A stretch of DNA of 35,450 nt from assembly GCA_028710565.1 (NCBI GenBank), contig JAQTTV010000035.1, forward strand, positions 1 to 35,450, written 5' to 3'. Positions 26,256 to 35,450 of the stretch are shown piece after piece (the stretch's first letter is position 1; every line of letters begins with the position of its first letter). The DNA comes from Gallionella sp. (GTDB lineage: Bacteria > Pseudomonadota > Gammaproteobacteria > Burkholderiales > Gallionellaceae). A program made the position numbers and the translations under genes. Under the pieces are notes generated by a model. It searched no databases. It worked only from the letters and a program-made list of their open reading frames with translations, and had not been told where the DNA came from.

Positions 26256-28576
26256 GCACGCTCCACGCTAATTGCTCCAAACATCGCACCTAATGGTGCC
26301 GTTGCCGCATGTCCTGCTGCGACCCTCGCTGTTGCGACAGGCAATCTATCATCCGCTACAGCCGACAACACGACACTACCTGTTCCCTGAGTAACTTTAA
26401 CAATGTCGCCCGCTGCGATACCAAGCTGTTGCAAGGTTTGTGTATGGAACATCGCACAAGGGGCTGCCGCATCAGGTGTTTTGTGCAAAGCAACCGCACG
26501 GCGCACCACTGCATCCGTTGAATAAATTGGCACATCGCTGATACGCTCCAAGCCATTCACCCCAGTAGATGCCTGAATGGCAACGCCTGTCAGCTGATTA
26601 TTCAATTTGTCAGCGATATCGCCATTTGCCAGCACTTCATCACGTACCACTTCTGAAGTGTTGTAATCAAAGCCTGATACATTCAACAAGTTGCCCAAAA
26701 CGCGCAATACTTTCCAACCTGGACGCGCATCACCTAGCGGCTTCACAGCACCTTTGAAGGATTGCACACGCCCTTCCGTATTCACAAATGTGCCAGAAGT
26801 TTCGGTGAAGGGAGCGATAGGCAACAAGACATCAGCGTATTCCATGGCTTGATGTTTGTACGCAGACAACGCCACCACCATATCCGCTGCTGCCATCGCA
26901 GCCATCGCTTGCTGCGGATTATGCATATCCAACTCAGGTTCAACATTCAACAGAACATAAGCCTTACGGGGAGTAGCCAACATTTGCGCGGCATTTAAGC
27001 CTTGCGCACTCGGCACGGCACCTGCTACATAACCGCCCACACTATTTGCTGCTTCACCGAGATAGCCAAATTTCGCGCCTGCCAATTCAGCAATTTGTTG
27101 AGCAAGTGCTGCAATCTGTGCAGCTTGTGGATGTTGTTGTGCAAAATTGCCAAGTAAGACTGCGCTGCGTTCGCCACTGATTAAGCTGCGTGCAATGGCT
27201 TGCGCGCTTTCGGAAACCACTACATCCGCTAGATCAACAGGAGCTGATTTCTCAGTTGCCACGGCTTTCAGGATTTGCGCCATGGTATTGACCAATTGGC
27301 TCGGTGCAGCCACGATTCGATTAGCAATCGGCATCAACAAGTCATCGCCGCTACTGTGCACGATATTTGCCTGCGCACCCTTTTTGACAGCTTGGCGAAT
27401 ACGTTGCGCCAACAAGGGGTGATCTTTACGTAAGAAGCTACCGACTACCAATAATCGATCACGTGTCGACAAATCAGCAATCGGCATTCCCAACCACGGG
27501 GCACCTGCTTGCTTGCCATCCGCACTAAAATCCGACTGACGCAAACGGAAATCCACATTGTTTGAACCCAAACCACGCATGAGTTTTTGCAGCAGGGCTA
27601 ATTCTTCTAAGGTGCTGTGTGGTGTTGCCAATGCAGCAATTTGATCCGCGCCTGCGGAATTTGCCACTTGACGAAGACCATTCACCACATATTCCAATGC
27701 AGCTTGCCATTCCACTTCCAACCAATTACCGCCTTGTTTAATCATAGGCTTGGTCAAGCGTTCGGCGGAATTTAGGCCTTCATAGCTAAAGCGATCTTTG
27801 TCCGAAATCCAGCATTCGTTAATCGCTTCGTTTTCAACGGGTGTCACGCGCATGACTTTGTTGTTTTTGACATGAACTGCCAGCGTAGCACCTAGGCCAT
27901 CATGTGGGCTCACCGATTTACGACGAGATAATTCCCATGAGCGAGCGGTATAACGGAAAGGCTTGCTGGTGAGTGCACCCACTGGGCACAGATCAATCAT
28001 ATTGCCTGATAATTCGGAGGTGACGGCACTGTTCACGAAACTCATAATTTGAGCATTTTCGCTACGGTACGCCATGCCCAATTCCATGATGCCCGCGATT
28101 TCCTGACCAAAACGGACACAGCGCGTACATTGAATGCAGCGACTCATTTCTTGTGTAGAAACCAACTCACCGATGTCTTTGGCAGCAACCACGCGCTTTT
28201 CTTCTTCATAGCGCGAATCACCGCCGCCATAACCCATGGCGACATCTTGCAATTGACATTCGCCACCTTGATCGCAAATCGGGCAATCCAAAGGGTGGTT
28301 AATCAACAAGAATTCCATTACACCACGCTGAGCGGTGACTGCCATTTCAGAGTGCGTATGCACCTTCATGCCATCGGCGACTGGTGTCGCACAGGCGGGC
28401 AACGGCTTTGGCACTTTTTCCACTTCCACCAAACACATGCGGCAACTCGCCGCGATGGATAGTTTTTTGTGGTAGCAAAAATGCGGGATGTATACCCCTG
28501 CCTGCTGAGCAGCTTGAATCACCATAGAACCACGTGGTGCTTCAATTAACTTGCCATCAATTTCGATTTTAATCAT
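26252..28576 (-). CDS. nuoG: NADH-quinone oxidoreductase subunit G
   Basis: Large cytoplasmic subunit of the NADH arm, holding several iron-sulfur clusters and a catalytically inactive molybdopterin-oxidoreductase-like domain. In its 774 residues the 2Fe-2S ligands are Cys34, 45, 48 and 62. The His-ligated cluster has His94 with Cys98, 101 and 107 ([14 protein letters not shown]). The 4Fe-4S ligands are Cys147, 150, 153 and 197. From about residue 220 it continues into the molybdopterin-like region ([17 protein letters not shown] onward). The extra N7 cluster motif of E. coli-type NuoG was not seen. The start lies 17 nt after nuoF and the stop overlaps nuoH. Confidence 0.96.
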   Translation of the reverse strand: MIKIEIDGKLIEAPRGSMVIQAAQQAGVYIPHFCYHKKLSIAASCRMCLVEVEKVPKPLPACATPVADGMKVHTHSEMAVTAQRGVMEFLLINHPLDCPICDQGGECQLQDVAMGYGGGDSRYEEEKRVVAAKDIGELVSTQEMSRCIQCTRCVRFGQEIAGIMELGMAYRSENAQIMSFVNSAVTSELSGNMIDLCPVGALTSKPFRYTARSWELSRRKSVSPHDGLGATLAVHVKNNKVMRVTPVENEAINECWISDKDRFSYEGLNSAERLTKPMIKQGGNWLEVEWQAALEYVVNGLRQVANSAGADQIAALATPHSTLEELALLQKLMRGLGSNNVDFRLRQSDFSADGKQAGAPWLGMPIADLSTRDRLLVVGSFLRKDHPLLAQRIRQAVKKGAQANIVHSSGDDLLMPIANRIVAAPSQLVNTMAQILKAVATEKSAPVDLADVVVSESAQAIARSLISGERSAVLLGNFAQQHPQAAQIAALAQQIAELAGAKFGYLGEAANSVGGYVAGAVPSAQGLNAAQMLATPRKAYVLLNVEPELDMHNPQQAMAAMAAADMVVALSAYKHQAMEYADVLLPIAPFTETSGTFVNTEGRVQSFKGAVKPLGDARPGWKVLRVLGNLLNVSGFDYNTSEVVRDEVLANGDIADKLNNQLTGVAIQASTGVNGLERISDVPIYSTDAVVRRAVALHKTPDAAAPCAMFHTQTLQQLGIAAGDIVKVTQGTGSVVLSAVADDRLPVATARVAAGHAATAPLGAMFGAISVERA

Positions 28577-28593
28577 ATCAGCTCACCTGTCCG

Positions 28594-29859
28594 CTACACC
28601 AAGCAACGCTTGTGTTCGATGTGATACTCAAATTCGTCGCGGAAATTCTTCAACATGCCCTGTACTGGCCACACTGCCGCCTCACCTAACGCACAAATGG
28701 TTCGTCCTGCAATATTCCCACCGATGCTCAAAAGCAGATCCAAGTCTTCTGGTCGACCTTGACCATGCTCAATGCGATGCACAATACGATACAACCATCC
28801 CGTTCCTTCGCGGCAAGGGGTACATTGACCACAGGATTCCTCGTGATAGAAATAAGATAAACGTTCCAGTGCTCGCACCATACAAACCGTCTCATCCATC
28901 ACAATCACTGCGCCGCTACCTAAACCTGAACCTGCCTTAGAAATGCTGTCGTAATCCATGGTGAGATCCATCATAGTCTCGCCCTTCAAAACAGGCATGG
29001 ACGAACCACCAGGAATAACGGCCTTCAACTTATGACCATGACGCACGCCACCCGCCATTTCCAATAATTTAGCGAAGGGTGTACCCATCGGAACTTCAAA
29101 GTTTCCAGGGTTATTAACGTGACCAGACACGGAGAACAACTTGGTACCACCGTTGTTTGGCTTCCCAATTTCTAAGAAATTTTGACCGCCGTGGTTAATG
29201 ATGTACGGGATACTTGCAAAGGTTTCCGTGTTATTGATGGTAGTCGGCTTACCGTACAGACCATAACTCGCAGGGAATGGAGGCTTAAAGCGCGGCTGAC
29301 CTTTTTTACCTTCGATAGATTCCAGCAGCGCGGTTTCCTCACCGCAAATATACGCGCCATAACCTAAGTGATTGAACAACTCAAAGTTAAAGCCGAGTCC
29401 CATGATATTTTGACCCAGCAGCCCTGCGGCACGCGCTTCCGCACCCGCTTGTTCCATCCGCTCATAGGCTTCAAAAATCTCGCCGTGGATATAGTTGTAA
29501 CCCACCTTAACATTCATGGTGTAGGCGGCAATTGCCATGCCTTCGATCAACAAATGGGGGTTATAACGCAGAATATCCCAATCTTTGCAGGTACCTGGCT
29601 CGCCTTCATCGCTGTTGCAAACAATATAGCTATCGCCTGAACAATTGCGGGGCATAAAGCTCCACTTCAGCCCAGTGGGAAAACCCGCACCACCGCGACC
29701 ACGTAAACCCGATAGTTTTACTTCGGCAATAATAGATTCAGGCGAAATTTTTTCCGTCAACACTTTGCGCAACGCTTGGTAACCACCCGCTTTAAGGTAG
29801 TTTTCTAACGTCCAAGGTTGCTCAAAATCTCGGGTAAATTGGGTGACGGCTCCGTTCAT
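28594..29859 (-). CDS. nuoF: NADH-quinone oxidoreductase subunit F (NADH and FMN site)
   Basis: The entry subunit of complex I: it binds NADH and FMN and carries cluster N3. The 421 residues show [13 protein letters not shown] (54-66), the FMN/NADH site, and [13 protein letters not shown]. They also show [18 protein letters not shown] and the N3 ligands Cys343, 346, 349 ([12 protein letters not shown]) and Cys389. The ATG overlaps the nuoE stop by 4 nt. All expected motifs are intact. Confidence 0.98.
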   Translation of the reverse strand: MNGAVTQFTRDFEQPWTLENYLKAGGYQALRKVLTEKISPESIIAEVKLSGLRGRGGAGFPTGLKWSFMPRNCSGDSYIVCNSDEGEPGTCKDWDILRYNPHLLIEGMAIAAYTMNVKVGYNYIHGEIFEAYERMEQAGAEARAAGLLGQNIMGLGFNFELFNHLGYGAYICGEETALLESIEGKKGQPRFKPPFPASYGLYGKPTTINNTETFASIPYIINHGGQNFLEIGKPNNGGTKLFSVSGHVNNPGNFEVPMGTPFAKLLEMAGGVRHGHKLKAVIPGGSSMPVLKGETMMDLTMDYDSISKAGSGLGSGAVIVMDETVCMVRALERLSYFYHEESCGQCTPCREGTGWLYRIVHRIEHGQGRPEDLDLLLSIGGNIAGRTICALGEAAVWPVQGMLKNFRDEFEYHIEHKRCLV

Positions 29860-30335
29860 GATTTATCTAGCTCCGCCAAAATTTGATCAATTTTTTCAGG
29901 GGTCAAACGACCACACAGCCGTCTATTGCTCACAGTCATCAGAGGCGCATCAATGCAAGCACCCATGCACTCACCTTCTCGCAAGCCAAACTTACCATCC
30001 GCCGTCACTTCGCCCATGCCAATCCCCAGCTTCGTTTCGATGTACTTAACGGTATCCAAGGCACCGCATAAGGTACAGGATAAGTTAGTACACACTGTCA
30101 GCGTATGCTTGCCCATGGGCTTCAAGTTATACATGTGGTAGAAAGTCGCCACTTCATGTACTGCCATCGGAGCCATGCCTAAGTAGGCTGCCACATCCGC
30201 CATATCATCAGTCGAAATCCAACCCTTTTCATCTTGCACAAAGCGCAATGCAGACATCACGGCGGACTGTTTTTGCTCAGCGGGATACTTAATCAGTTCT
30301 CGCTGAATTTGTTGTTGTATGTGTTCGGATAACAT
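29856..30335 (-). CDS. nuoE: NADH-quinone oxidoreductase subunit E (2Fe-2S)
   Basis: Thioredoxin-fold subunit of the NADH arm that carries cluster N1a beside the FMN. The 159 residues have the ligands Cys82, 87 (VCTNLSC), 123 and 127 (CMGAC). The helical N-terminal part has [18 protein letters not shown] and [11 protein letters not shown], both typical. Its ATG shares one base with the nuoD stop (TAATG), and its stop overlaps the nuoF start. Confidence 0.97.
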   Translation of the reverse strand: MLSEHIQQQIQRELIKYPAEQKQSAVMSALRFVQDEKGWISTDDMADVAAYLGMAPMAVHEVATFYHMYNLKPMGKHTLTVCTNLSCTLCGALDTVKYIETKLGIGMGEVTADGKFGLREGECMGACIDAPLMTVSNRRLCGRLTPEKIDQILAELDKS

Positions 30336-31588
30336 TAGCGGTCGATCTCTCCAAAAACAATATCTTGTGTACCAATGATGGTGACCACGTCAGCAATCAT
30401 ATGTCCACGCGCCATCTCGTCCAATCCTGCCAAATGCGGATAGCCAGGGGCGCGGATTTTTAAACGGTAGGGTTTGTTCGCGCCATCGGAAACCATATAG
30501 ATACCGAACTCGCCTTTAGGATGTTCCACTGCGGCGTAAGCCTCGCCTGCGGGGACGTGCATCCCTTCCGTGAACAGCTTGAAGTGGTGAATCAGCTCTT
30601 CCATGTTTTCTTTCATCGAAACACGGTTAGGCGGTGCGAACTTATGATTGCTACTCATCACAGGGCCTGGATTGACGCGCAGCCAGTCCACGCACTGTTT
30701 AATGATGCGGTTGGACTGGCGCAGTTCCTCGACACGCACCAGATAGCGGTCATAAGAATCGCCTGTTTTACCGACAGGAATATCAAAATCCATGCGGTCA
30801 TACACTTCGTAAGGTTGCTTTTTACGCAAATCCCATTCGATACCCGACCCGCGCAGCATCGGTCCTGTGAAACCCATTGCCAACGCGCGTTCTGGGGTGA
30901 CCACGCCAATACCGACCAAGCGTTGTTTCCAGATACGGTTATCGGTCAACAGCGTTTCGTATTCATCGACACACTTGGGGAAGCGTTTGGTAAAGTCGTC
31001 AATAAAGTCCAAGACTGAACCTTGACGATTTTCATTGAGTTTTGCCACGGCAGCGGCATTGTGAATTTTGGAAGCTTGATACTGCGGCATGGTATCGGGC
31101 AAATCACGATACACCCCACCAGGGCGGTAATAAGCAGCATGTAGGCGCGCGCCAGACACCGCTTCATACACGTCCATCAAATCTTCGCGTTCGCGGAAGC
31201 AGTACAAGAACATGGTCATCGCGCCCACGTCCAAGCCATGCGCGCCTAACCACAGCAAGTGATTCAGAATGCGGGTGATTTCGTCGAACATGACGCGGAT
31301 GTATTGGGCGCGCAATGGAACATCTATGCCCGCTAATTTTTCTACCGCCATCACATAGGCGTGTTCATTACACATCATCGACACATAGTCGAGTCGATCC
31401 ATGTAAGGAACAGATTGCAGGAAAGTTTTGTGTTCAGCGAGTTTTTCCGTGCCACGGTGCAACAATCCGATATGCGGGTCAGCCCGAACAATCACTTCAC
31501 CATCTAACTCCAAGACCAACCGCAATACCCCGTGCGCCGCTGGGTGTTGCGGGCCGAAGTTCATGGTGTAATTTTTAATTTCAGGCAT
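30335..31588 (-). CDS. nuoD: NADH-quinone oxidoreductase subunit D
   Basis: Subunit of the quinone site, homologous to the large subunit of NiFe hydrogenases but without the metal centre. From the chosen start it has 417 residues, the family's usual length. The opening ([22 protein letters not shown]) contains the quinone-headgroup His, and [15 protein letters not shown] and GVCGPM-like [11 protein letters not shown] segments follow. The start at 31586-31588 ([10 protein letters not shown]) has GAAGGA 8 nt upstream and overlaps the nuoC stop by 8 nt; an in-frame ATG five codons earlier lacks a comparable site. Confidence 0.97.
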   Translation of the reverse strand: MPEIKNYTMNFGPQHPAAHGVLRLVLELDGEVIVRADPHIGLLHRGTEKLAEHKTFLQSVPYMDRLDYVSMMCNEHAYVMAVEKLAGIDVPLRAQYIRVMFDEITRILNHLLWLGAHGLDVGAMTMFLYCFREREDLMDVYEAVSGARLHAAYYRPGGVYRDLPDTMPQYQASKIHNAAAVAKLNENRQGSVLDFIDDFTKRFPKCVDEYETLLTDNRIWKQRLVGIGVVTPERALAMGFTGPMLRGSGIEWDLRKKQPYEVYDRMDFDIPVGKTGDSYDRYLVRVEELRQSNRIIKQCVDWLRVNPGPVMSSNHKFAPPNRVSMKENMEELIHHFKLFTEGMHVPAGEAYAAVEHPKGEFGIYMVSDGANKPYRLKIRAPGYPHLAGLDEMARGHMIADVVTIIGTQDIVFGEIDR

Positions 31589-32192
31589 GAGCGCGTCCTT
31601 CACTACCGTAATTTTCTTCGCGCAAAATGCGCGGGGTCACTTCACGGGGTTCAACCGTCACAGGCTGATACACCACGCGTTGCTGCTCTGGGTCATAACG
31701 CATTTCCACATGACCCGATAGCGGGAAATCTTTACGGAATGGATTGCCTACAAAGCCATAGTCGGTGAGGATACGGCGTAAATCGTTATGTCCAGCAAAG
31801 ACAATGCCGTATAAATCAAACGCTTCACGCTCAAACCAGTTGGCAGCAGACCAAATATTCATCGCTGATTCCAACATGGGGAAGTCATCATCTTGTGCAA
31901 AGATGCGTACACGAAGACGCTGGTTCTTTGAAACGGATAACAAGTGATAGACCACAGCGAAACGCTTATCGTCCCAAGCACCATCCGCGTACTCGGAATA
32001 GTCCATCCCACACAAGTCGATTATCTGCTCAAAACGCAACGAATCCGCATCTCGTAAAATCATCAATGAACTGAGCATATCTGCCGCAGAGACCACAATA
32101 GTCAGTTCACCTAGCTTTTGTTCCGCGCTGACCAACTTATCACCCAACAGCTGGGTCAATTGGTCATGCAATACCTTTAAGTCAGCAGCCAT
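31581..32192 (-). CDS. nuoC: NADH-quinone oxidoreductase subunit C
   Basis: Connecting-arm subunit of about 30 kDa that packs against NuoD. The 203 residues contain LCGMDYSEY and the family signature in the [30 protein letters not shown] region, followed by [19 protein letters not shown]. It is a separate gene, not the NuoCD fusion of E. coli. It starts 7 nt after nuoB and its end overlaps nuoD. Confidence 0.97.
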   Translation of the reverse strand: MAADLKVLHDQLTQLLGDKLVSAEQKLGELTIVVSAADMLSSLMILRDADSLRFEQIIDLCGMDYSEYADGAWDDKRFAVVYHLLSVSKNQRLRVRIFAQDDDFPMLESAMNIWSAANWFEREAFDLYGIVFAGHNDLRRILTDYGFVGNPFRKDFPLSGHVEMRYDPEQQRVVYQPVTVEPREVTPRILREENYGSEGRAHA

Positions 32193-32199
32193 ATTTCAC

Positions 32200-32676
32200 C
32201 TAACGCGCAATGGTATTGGTACGTTTGATCTTGTTTTGCAACTGAATCAAACCGTACAACAAGGCCTCGGCAGTCGGAGGACAGCCTGGCACGTAAATAT
32301 CAACGGGGACGATGCGATCACAGCCACGCACGACGGAATAGGAATAGTGATAATAGCCACCACCATTTGCACAAGACCCCATGGAGATCACCCAACGGGG
32401 TTCTGCCATCTGGTCATACACTTTGCGCAAAGCTGGAGCCATTTTGTTGCACAGCGTCCCCGCCACGATCATCACATCAGATTGACGCGGACTCGGGCGA
32501 AATACGATCCCGAAACGATCCAAGTCATAGCGCGACGCGCCTGCTTGCATCATTTCCACCGCACAGCACGCCAAGCCAAACGTCATCGGCCACAACGAAC
32601 CTGTGCGGGTGTAATTGATAATGGTATCCAGTGTCGTCGTGACAACACTTTTCTCCAAAATGCCTTCTATTCCCAT
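32200..32676 (-). CDS. nuoB: NADH-quinone oxidoreductase subunit B (cluster N2)
   Basis: Carries cluster N2, the last iron-sulfur centre before quinone. From the chosen start there are 158 residues, the family norm, with the ligands Cys37 and Cys38 (the tandem pair in LACCAVEMM), Cys102 (GSCANGGG) and Cys132 (PGCPPTAE). The ATG at 32674-32676 has AAAGGGG about 8 nt upstream and overlaps the nuoA stop by 10 nt. An in-frame ATG seven codons earlier would add residues not found in the family. Confidence 0.97.
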   Translation of the reverse strand: MGIEGILEKSVVTTTLDTIINYTRTGSLWPMTFGLACCAVEMMQAGASRYDLDRFGIVFRPSPRQSDVMIVAGTLCNKMAPALRKVYDQMAEPRWVISMGSCANGGGYYHYSYSVVRGCDRIVPVDIYVPGCPPTAEALLYGLIQLQNKIKRTNTIAR

Positions 32677-33032
32677 TCCAATGCCCCTTTCATCCACTCA
32701 TAGATAAAGCCGACCACTAGAATCGCCAAGAATATCATCATGGAAATATAGCGAAAGAACATATGACCATCAGCCTCTTGCATCACAATTGCCCAAGGAA
32801 ACAAGAATGCAATTTCGAGATCGAACAGAATGAACAAGATCGCCACGAGGTAATAACGCACGTCGAACTTCATACGCGCATCTTCAAATGCCTCGAAACC
32901 ACATTCGTAGGGAGAATTTTTCTTACTATCGGGACGGTGGGGAGCGACTAATCGCCCCAGAATGACAGGAACCACACCAAATGCCAAACCGATGCAGATA
33001 AACAGCAGCACCGGAAAATAGTTTTCCAACAT
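32667..33032 (-). CDS. nuoA: NADH-quinone oxidoreductase subunit A
   Basis: Three-helix membrane subunit, homologous to ND3, near the quinone entrance. The 121 residues include the flexible loop with the conserved cysteine ([18 protein letters not shown]), followed by [21 protein letters not shown]. It is the first gene of the nuo set, preceded by an AGGAGGAGG ribosome-binding stretch 5 nt from the ATG. It lies about 98 nt after the tRNA-Leu gene. That AT-rich gap could hold a promoter, but I found no clear hexamer pair. Confidence 0.97.
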   Translation of the reverse strand: MLENYFPVLLFICIGLAFGVVPVILGRLVAPHRPDSKKNSPYECGFEAFEDARMKFDVRYYLVAILFILFDLEIAFLFPWAIVMQEADGHMFFRYISMMIFLAILVVGFIYEWMKGALEWE

Positions 33033-33129
33033 TGAGCCTCCTCCTGTTTGATATGACGAAGATTACTGTAAAGGCACAGCATCTCGCTTAATTATTTTAA
33101 ATTGCTAACTTATCTTAGCCAGCATAATT

Positions 33130-33214
33130 TGGTGCCGATGAGCAGACTCGAACTGCTACAGCTTGCGCCACTAGCCCCTCAAGCTAGCGTGTCTACCAAT
33201 TTCACCACATCGGC
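33130..33214 (-). tRNA. tRNA-Leu (anticodon GAG)
   Basis: An 85-nt class II tRNA read on the minus strand. The acceptor arm pairs GCCGATG with CATCGGC, and the discriminator A and an encoded CCA follow (33130-33133). The D-loop contains AAATTGGTAGACA. The anticodon stem CTAGC/GCTAG holds loop TTGAGGG, so the anticodon is GAG. A long variable arm precedes the T-arm GCAG-TTCGAGT-CTGC. It sits between secG and nuoA, as in other gammaproteobacteria where tRNA-Leu follows secG. Its 5' end touches a hairpin repeat. Confidence 0.96.
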
Positions 33215-33215
33215 T

Positions 33216-33288
33216 ATTAGTTGCTAGTCGTTAGTCGCTAGTTGTTTTGCATTAACTAACGACTAGCGACCAATAACTAACGACTTAA
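33216..33288. repeat. GTCGTTAGTCGCTAG-family inverted repeat, short copy
   Basis: GCTAGTCGTTAGT (33223-33235) and ACTAACGACTAGC (33255-33267) are perfect 13-bp arms around a 19-nt loop, with further related units on the outside. It matches 3914-4060 in its left block and in the order of its right arm, but has a much shorter middle. It fills the space between the secG stop and the tRNA-Leu 5' end, leaving one base before the tRNA. Confidence 0.75.
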
Positions 33289-33299
33289 TTCACTAAAAA

Positions 33300-33635
33300 C
33301 TACTTTGGAATTTCTTTAGCTTTTGAATTATCAACGGGCACTGTGACGGGTGCTTTTTTCACCACGCCTGCATTGAGTTTATCCATCACACCTTGCTGTT
33401 GAACAGGATGAGATGAAAGGTAAGTTAGCGTTAAGCTGGTAATAAAGAATATTGCCGCCGCAACCGCTGTACTACGACTTAAGAAGTTAGCAGAACCACT
33501 GGAACCAAACAAGCTACCCGCTGAACCTGTGCCAAAAGCCGCACCCATATCAGCACCCTTACCATGTTGCATCAATACTAAACCTATCAATACGACTGCT
33601 GTTAAAACATGCACAACCCAAACTATTGTTTCCAC
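33300..33635 (-). CDS. secG: Protein-export membrane protein SecG
   Basis: Auxiliary subunit of the SecYEG translocon in the inner membrane, which assists SecA-driven export. The 111 residues contain two membrane helices (about 4-20 and 52-73). Between them is the conserved loop LMQHGKGADMGAAFG, then a Gly/Ser-rich stretch (GSAGSLFGSSGSANFL). The C-terminal tail is hydrophilic and Val/Lys-rich. It lies 19 nt after tpiA and is followed by the repeat and the tRNA. Confidence 0.96.
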   Translation of the reverse strand: METIVWVVHVLTAVVLIGLVLMQHGKGADMGAAFGTGSAGSLFGSSGSANFLSRSTAVAAAIFFITSLTLTYLSSHPVQQQGVMDKLNAGVVKKAPVTVPVDNSKAKEIPK

Positions 33636-33654
33636 ACACTACTCCAAAAACACA

Positions 33655-34410
33655 TCAAACCTGTCCAGCGCGACAAATTGCCAGAAACTCTTCTGCAACC
33701 AATGCCGCACCACCAATCAAGCCACCATCAATATCGGGCATCGCGAGCAACTCCACCGCATTATTTGCCTTCACACTACCGCCGTAGAGTATAACCAATT
33801 CTGAGGCGATTTGCGCGTCATCCGCCGCCACTCGTTGACGAATAAATGCATGAACCGCTTGTGCCTGTGCAGAACTTGCCGTTTTACCTGTCCCAATCGC
33901 CCAAACGGGCTCATAAGCCACCACAGCACCCCGCAACGAAACCACCCCTGCCAACTTGATCACCGCATCTAATTGCTCAGCGATCACCGCCTCAGTAACG
34001 TCGCTTTCACGCTGCTCCAGCGTTTCACCTACGCACAATATTGGTATTAAACCAGCATTTTTTGCAGCTACAAATTTCTCAGCAACCAAACTACTGCTTT
34101 CACCAAAATATGCTCTGCGTTCAGAGTGACCCACAATCACATACTGACAACCAAAATCTTTCAACATGGATGCAGACACTTCACCCGTGTATGCCCCTTT
34201 ATCCAGTTGATGCACATCTTGTGCGCCTAGCTTTACGCGACTACCAGCCAACACCAGCTGTGCTTGCGCTAAATAAGGAAATGGTACGCACACTGCGCAA
34301 TCCACACCACCAATTAAATCCATCCCACTGCGCACCGCAATCAGCAACTCAGAATTTTGAGCCAAACTACCGTGCATTTTCCAGTTCCCAGCAACTAATT
34401 TACGACGCAT
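33655..34410 (-). CDS. tpiA: Triose-phosphate isomerase
   Basis: Interconverts dihydroxyacetone phosphate and glyceraldehyde 3-phosphate in glycolysis and gluconeogenesis. The 251 residues have the three key positions: Lys11 (AGNWKMHG), His95 (IVGHSERR) and Glu167 ([14 protein letters not shown], with the phosphate-gripping loop following). YGGSVKANN and [10 protein letters not shown] near the end bind the phosphate. It heads the tpiA-secG-tRNA-Leu-nuo run and has a good promoter candidate 35-63 nt upstream. Confidence 0.98.
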   Translation of the reverse strand: MRRKLVAGNWKMHGSLAQNSELLIAVRSGMDLIGGVDCAVCVPFPYLAQAQLVLAGSRVKLGAQDVHQLDKGAYTGEVSASMLKDFGCQYVIVGHSERRAYFGESSSLVAEKFVAAKNAGLIPILCVGETLEQRESDVTEAVIAEQLDAVIKLAGVVSLRGAVVAYEPVWAIGTGKTASSAQAQAVHAFIRQRVAADDAQIASELVILYGGSVKANNAVELLAMPDIDGGLIGGAALVAEEFLAICRAGQV

Positions 34411-34444
34411 GGCAATCGATCCGCTAAGTGTTAAAAGGTACGCA

Positions 34445-34473
34445 ATCGTACCTGCTAACGGTCATTTGGTCAA
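34445..34473 (-). promoter_or_regulatory. Promoter candidate for tpiA with an overlapping palindrome
   Basis: On the minus strand TTGACC (34468-34473) and TACGAT (34445-34450) are separated by exactly 17 nt, a sigma-70 pattern with a near-perfect -35 and a weaker -10. Perfect 6-bp inverted arms GGTACG / CGTACC (34437-34442 and 34447-34452, 4-nt spacer) overlap the -10. A bound protein could block it, or the palindrome may be chance. Transcription would begin near 34438, about 28 nt before the ATG. Confidence 0.6.
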
Positions 34474-34648
34474 TTTGAATCGCCTCGTTTTCGCTAGACT
34501 AAAGCATATAATCAAAGCTGAATACACCTTTGCCCTACCTTTTACTTGTATAGATATCAGCAACACCCGATCATTTAATTTCATATATTCAATAAGTTAC
34601 CATTTTTCTGATGTGTATTGTTTCGTTTCAATATTTGTAACTTGTTGA

Positions 34649-35323
34649 TTAAGTGGCGTTATTTTCAAAAGGATTAATGCTTACATTTTGTAGAATTGTG
34701 TAAAGTGATGCATCAGTTTTGAGGTGTTTTTTCACGATGGCGACCAGTACATAAACGCTGATCGCGATCCAGATTTGCGTTTTGACTGCATTCTCGCTGG
34801 TGCCGTAAAACTGCTTGATTCGCAGATGCTGCTTGATCCATTTGAAGAACAGTTCGACCTGCCAGCGACAACGGTAAAGTTGGGCGATAGTCAGGGCAGG
34901 CAAGTCGAAGTTGTTGGTCAGAAAGACGAGATATTTCTGGTGTTCGGCATCGTAAAACTTGATGCGGCGTAGGTGTTGCGGGTAATCGCGACTGGCTTTG
35001 GTCGAAGTCAAGGCAATGGTTTGATCGCAACGCAGCCCCGTGGATTTGTCCACGGGGCGTGAGTAAACGCGGCGAAATAGCAGATTGGATTTGCCCCGAA
35101 TGACAAAGAACGCCTGTGCTTGGTGCAGGGCAAACCAACGGGCGAAGTCGGTAAAGCCGCGATCCATGATGTAAAAACTGCCCGCTTCGGGGATCAGGAT
35201 GTCGAGTACGTTTACCTCGTGCATCTTGCCGTCGCTGATGTGAATGAAGGAGCGTGTGCAGCTTGACAACGGCTTTGAACTGACGAATCAAGGAAATACG
35301 CTCAGGCACAAGTCGATGGTTGT
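34649..35323 (-). pseudogene. Decayed IS4-family transposase (DUF4372-type), frameshifted and N-terminally incomplete
   Basis: The main fragment (34649 to about 35250) reads FIHISDGKMHEVNVLDILIPEAG and then FYIMDRGFTDF, with the second catalytic Asp. It ends with YRCRWQVELFFKWIKQHLRIKQFYG, the Y-R-E-K signature of IS4 transposases. Two upstream pieces continue the same protein in other frames: RQFKAVVKLHTLL (about 35250-35290) and TTIDLCLSVFP (35291-35323). At least two small deletions or frameshifts therefore separate them. The expected N-terminal DUF4372 domain was not found between 35324 and the window end, and the first catalytic Asp is not clear. Taken together this is a dead relic, not three genes. 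Confidence 0.82.
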
Positions 35324-35450
35324 AGCATGCCTATCCGCTTGGTACACCCATTTTATAGGTAGTGACAATAATTCATATATCCGTTTGACACACTGAGTTA
35401 TTGGCGGTAGCGTCCAATGGTATGAAGATAGAGCAACCAGAGACGATACT

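Noticed and set aside
33033..33129. A second tRNA or a separate nuo promoter after tRNA-Leu
   Set aside because: No cloverleaf is possible in this AT-rich stretch and no convincing -35/-10 pair was found; transcription may simply continue from tpiA.
34713..35309. A 198-residue frame as an independent gene
   Set aside because: Only its first residues (RQFKAVVKLHTLL) fit the transposase; the rest is a shifted reading of the IS4 relic.

Overview
The window reads as a gammaproteobacterial chromosome segment of intermediate GC. The best clues are the order tpiA-secG-tRNA-Leu(GAG)-nuoABCDEFGHIJKLMN, found in several gammaproteobacterial lineages, a TrpG/TrpD pair of the Pseudomonas type, and dispersed palindromic repeats of the kind common in filamentous sulfur bacteria and their relatives. 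Genus is not resolved; Thiotrichales is only a guess. Every complete gene lies on the minus strand, so transcription runs from high to low coordinates.

Layout, left to right. (1) 1-183: the tail of an IS110-family transposase and a hairpin repeat. (2) 195-3854: a large BarA-type hybrid histidine kinase with no partner gene nearby. (3) 4129-6816: alaS, with an extended -10 promoter candidate upstream and a hairpin after the stop. (4) 7062-7613: a small V4R-like protein of unknown role. (5) 7879-9470: trpG-trpD, overlapping by 4 bp, without trpE or trpC. (6) 9652-18217: a compact type I restriction-modification operon in the order hsdM - rhuM-like - hsdS - DUF1016/YhcG-like nuclease - hsdR. (7) 18443-34410: tpiA, secG, tRNA-Leu and all 14 genes of NADH:quinone oxidoreductase (complex I), closed by a strong Rho-independent terminator at 18443-18472. 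(8) 34649-35323: a decayed IS4-family transposase with frameshifts.

Functionally, the nuo genes encode the complete NADH-oxidising arm (NuoEFG), connecting arm (NuoBCDI) and proton-pumping membrane arm (NuoAHJKLMN); all main cluster ligands and key membrane charges I looked for are present. The restriction operon is a defence module with two extra genes lodged between the standard subunits.

The most unusual feature is that dispersed palindromic repeats lie inside open reading frames without breaking them. Five copies of a CCCTC/GAGGG family occur in alaS, hsdR (two), hsdS and hsdM, and a 96-bp GTAGGTCGGG-type element lies in hsdS. They are read as Pro/Gly/Ser/Glu-rich or Arg/Asn-rich spacers, much as Rickettsia palindromic elements are. 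A third repeat family (GTCGTTAGTCGCTAG) occurs upstream of the kinase gene and directly against the 5' end of tRNA-Leu.
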